Shown here in pieces: positions 62,127 to 64,000 of a stretch of 64,000 bases of DNA. Origin of the DNA: JBCCXL01 sp039191605 (GTDB lineage Bacteria > Acidobacteriota > Thermoanaerobaculia > Multivoradales > JAHZIX01); assembly GCA_039191605.1 (NCBI GenBank), contig JBCCXL010000007.1, forward strand, positions 1-64,000, written 5' to 3'. Numbering within the stretch: the stretch's first letter is position 1; every line of letters begins with the position of its first letter. The translations under genes were made by a program, and so were the position numbers. A model generated the notes under the pieces. It was given only the letters and a program-made list of their open reading frames with translations. It was not told the DNA's origin and searched no databases.

Positions 62127-64000
62127 GCGAACCCTCAAATCTTCTTTCCAAGGTTCTGGAATTGTCGCCGGAACGGCTGGAATTGCTGGCCCTGCGCCTG
62201 CGGGGAGCGAGTGTCGGGGCGGAACCATCCACCCGCATCCCCCTAGCGAAGCGGCCCGCGACGGGGGAGGCTCACTTTCCTCTCTCCTTCACGCAGGAGC
62301 GTCTGTGGTTCTTGGATCGACTGGAGCCAGGGATTGCGGCCTACAACGAGCCCAGCCTGCTGCGCCTGCGGGGGGAGCTGGATGAGGAGCGTCTGCGCCG
62401 CGCCGTGCAGGGGGTGGTGGCGCGCCACGAAATCCTCCGCACCACCTTCCGTCTGGGGTCGCTGGAGGGTGGTGAAACCGAAGGAGAGACGCCGGTGCAG
62501 GTGGTGGCTTCCGAGGGGGAGATCCCCTTGCCGGTGGTGGATCTGCGGGGGCAGGCGGATGGGGAAGCCGAAGCGCTGCGGCAGGCGATGGCCCTGGGCC
62601 AAGAATCCTTCCGCCTGGAGACCGGGCCGCTGCTGCGGCTGGCCCTCTACCGGGTGGCGGAGGCCGAGGCCCTGCTGCTGGTGGTGTTTCACCACATCAT
62701 CGCCGACGGTTGGTCCTTCGGAATCTTCTTTCGTGAGGTGGCGGCGCTCTACCAGAATCCAAGTTCGGCACCACTGTCGGCAACGCTACCGTCACTCCCC
62801 CTCCAATACGGTGATTACGCCGCCTGGCAGCGCCAAACCCTTGCCGGGGAGGCCCTGGAGGAGCGGGTGAGCTTCTGGCGGGAGGCCCTCGCCGGGGCTC
62901 CCATGGTGCTGGATTTGCCGGCGGATCGCCCCCGCCCGGCCCAGCAGAGTTTCGCCGGCACCCGCCACACCTTCGCCCTGGAACCGGCGGTGGCGGAGGG
63001 GTTGGAGTCGATCGCACGGAAAGCCGGTTCGTCTCTCTACACCGCTCTCTTGAGCGCCTTCGCCACGCTGCTCCACCGCTACACGGGGCGCACCCGCATG
63101 CTCCTGGGCACCCCCACCGCCAATCGCCCGGAACGGGATCTGGAGTCGCTGGTGGGCTTCTTCGCCAACACTCTGGTGCTGCACAACGACCTGCGGATGG
63201 ATCCCCCTTTCGAGGATCTGGTGCGTCGACAGGGGCCGCCGGTGCGGGACTCGCTGGCCCACGGCGATCTGCCCTTTGAACGCCTGGTAGAGGCGCTCCA
63301 GCCGCCGCGGGATCTGAGTCGCTCCCCCCTCTTCCAGGTGATGTTCACCTACCACACGGCGGATCTGGCCCGCCCCGGGGAGGTTCCGGGATTGGCGATG
63401 GAGCCGGTTTTTCTGGACAAGGGCATCTGCCAATTCGACCTCACCCTCTCCCTATGGCAGGCGCCGGAAGGTGGGGAGGGCCTGAAGGGGGAGGTGGAAT
63501 ATGCCACCGCCCTCTTCGACGCCACCACGGTGCAGCGCTTCATCGGGCATTTCCTCACCCTGGCGGCGGGGGCGGCGGCAGAGCCCCGGCAACCTCTCTC
63601 CCGCCTGCCCTTGCTTACCCCGGCGGAGCAGACCCAGCTGGTGGAGACGGTCAACGAAACCGCCTGGGAGCCCGTCGCCGACCAGACCTTCGCGCAGATC
63701 TTCGCCCGTCAGGTGGAGCGCGCGCCCGAGGCCACGGCGCTGTTGAGCGGCGATCAGCGGCTGAGCTACCGGGAGCTGGCGGCGGCCACCGACGCCCTGG
63801 CGGTGGCGTTGATGGAGCGGGGCGTAGGGCCGGAGCGGGTGGTGGCGATCCACACGGATCGGGGACCGGAGCAGCTGGTGGCGATGTTGGCGGCCTTTCG
63901 CCTGGGGGCAGCCTACCTGCCCCTGGATCCCCATCATCCGCCTCAGCGGCGAGCGGAGATGTTGTTGGAGGGGGCAGCCCGCTGGCTCCTCACCACCGCC
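62123..64000 (+). CDS. NRPS protein, condensation-adenylation, runs off the window
   Basis: An open frame of 626 codons to the right edge. The ATG at 62123 overlaps the previous stop (ATGA) and has GAGGAG six bases upstream. A docking-like start (LLSKVLELSPERLELLALRL) leads to a complete LCL-type condensation domain (FPLSFTQERLWFLDRLEP, RHEILRTTF, HHIIADG at 190-196, FFANTLVL). The adenylation domain begins near residue 515 (TFAQIFARQVERAPEATAL, LSYRELA) and is cut by the window before its core motifs, so its specificity cannot be read. It is the third synthetase of the operon. Its first domain follows directly on a condensation domain in the previous protein, with no carrier between. Confidence 0.9.
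   Translation, partial: MSEPSNLLSKVLELSPERLELLALRLRGASVGAEPSTRIPLAKRPATGEAHFPLSFTQERLWFLDRLEPGIAAYNEPSLLRLRGELDEERLRRAVQGVVARHEILRTTFRLGSLEGGETEGETPVQVVASEGEIPLPVVDLRGQADGEAEALRQAMALGQESFRLETGPLLRLALYRVAEAEALLLVVFHHIIADGWSFGIFFREVAALYQNPSSAPLSATLPSLPLQYGDYAAWQRQTLAGEALEERVSFWREALAGAPMVLDLPADRPRPAQQSFAGTRHTFALEPAVAEGLESIARKAGSSLYTALLSAFATLLHRYTGRTRMLLGTPTANRPERDLESLVGFFANTLVLHNDLRMDPPFEDLVRRQGPPVRDSLAHGDLPFERLVEALQPPRDLSRSPLFQVMFTYHTADLARPGEVPGLAMEPVFLDKGICQFDLTLSLWQAPEGGEGLKGEVEYATALFDATTVQRFIGHFLTLAAGAAAEPRQPLSRLPLLTPAEQTQLVETVNETAWEPVADQTFAQIFARQVERAPEATALLSGDQRLSYRELAAATDALAVALMERGVGPERVVAIHTDRGPEQLVAMLAAFRLGAAYLPLDPHHPPQRRAEMLLEGAARWLLTTA

Overview
The window is GC-rich and densely coded. 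Several genes start with GTG or TTG, and co-directional genes often overlap as ATGA or GTGA. A Wzx/Wzy-type surface-glycan locus, lipoproteins, many Sec-exported proteins and non-ribosomal peptide synthetases (NRPS) point to a Gram-negative, large-genome bacterium. The exoprotein domains (choice-of-anchor Q, BACON, Calx-beta, a C-terminal DGFETGN-type tail) and the FkbH-containing NRPS fit Acidobacteriota such as Thermoanaerobaculia. That placement is an inference. No rRNA, tRNA, CRISPR array or insertion sequence was seen.

Layout. (1) 27-3308 (-): a TIR-NACHT-FGE/C-lectin receptor-like protein. (2) 3375-17417: a surface polysaccharide locus. A leftward arm holds a sugar methyltransferase, a Gfo/Idh/MocA dehydrogenase and a hexapeptide acyltransferase. 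A rightward operon from about 6561 to 15428 holds GT2, methyltransferase, GT2, radical SAM/B12, deacetylase-like protein, phosphoglycosyl transferase, O-antigen ligase/polymerase and flippase. A converging pair (GT2 and epimerase) closes the locus. (3) 17418-20004: an AT-richer foreign-looking gene and an orphan type II thioesterase. (4) 20236-40537: mostly exported proteins (beta-helix, subtilase, coiled coil, Calx-beta/BACON, lipase-like) with a few membrane or metabolic genes. (5) 41362-48773: a likely defence block. It holds an alpha/beta-hydrolase-STAND ATPase, a MazG-like pyrophosphohydrolase coupled to a nuclease-helicase-LexA-like protease fusion, and an AbrB/PIN toxin-antitoxin pair. 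(6) 49055-52606 (-): a giant exported protein. (7) 53703-64000 (+): an NRPS operon, C-FkbH-T, then truncated C-A(Thr)-T-C-vestigial A, then C-A running off the right edge.

Two signals stand out. The first is the MazG plus nuclease-helicase-S24 pair. Its C-terminus keeps a LexA-like Ala-Gly scissile site, Ser and Lys, with the Ala-to-Ser distance equal to that of E. coli LexA. This suggests a damage-triggered, self-cleaving defence effector. The second is a family of short tandem repeats spread over the window. Inside genes the period is a multiple of 3 (15, 12 or 30 nt). Between genes it is 11, 13, 14 or 16 nt. One 14-nt array lies on the flippase start and creates a chain of ATGA-coupled mini-ORFs. 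Another, of 12 nt, sits where an NRPS adenylation domain appears to have been deleted.
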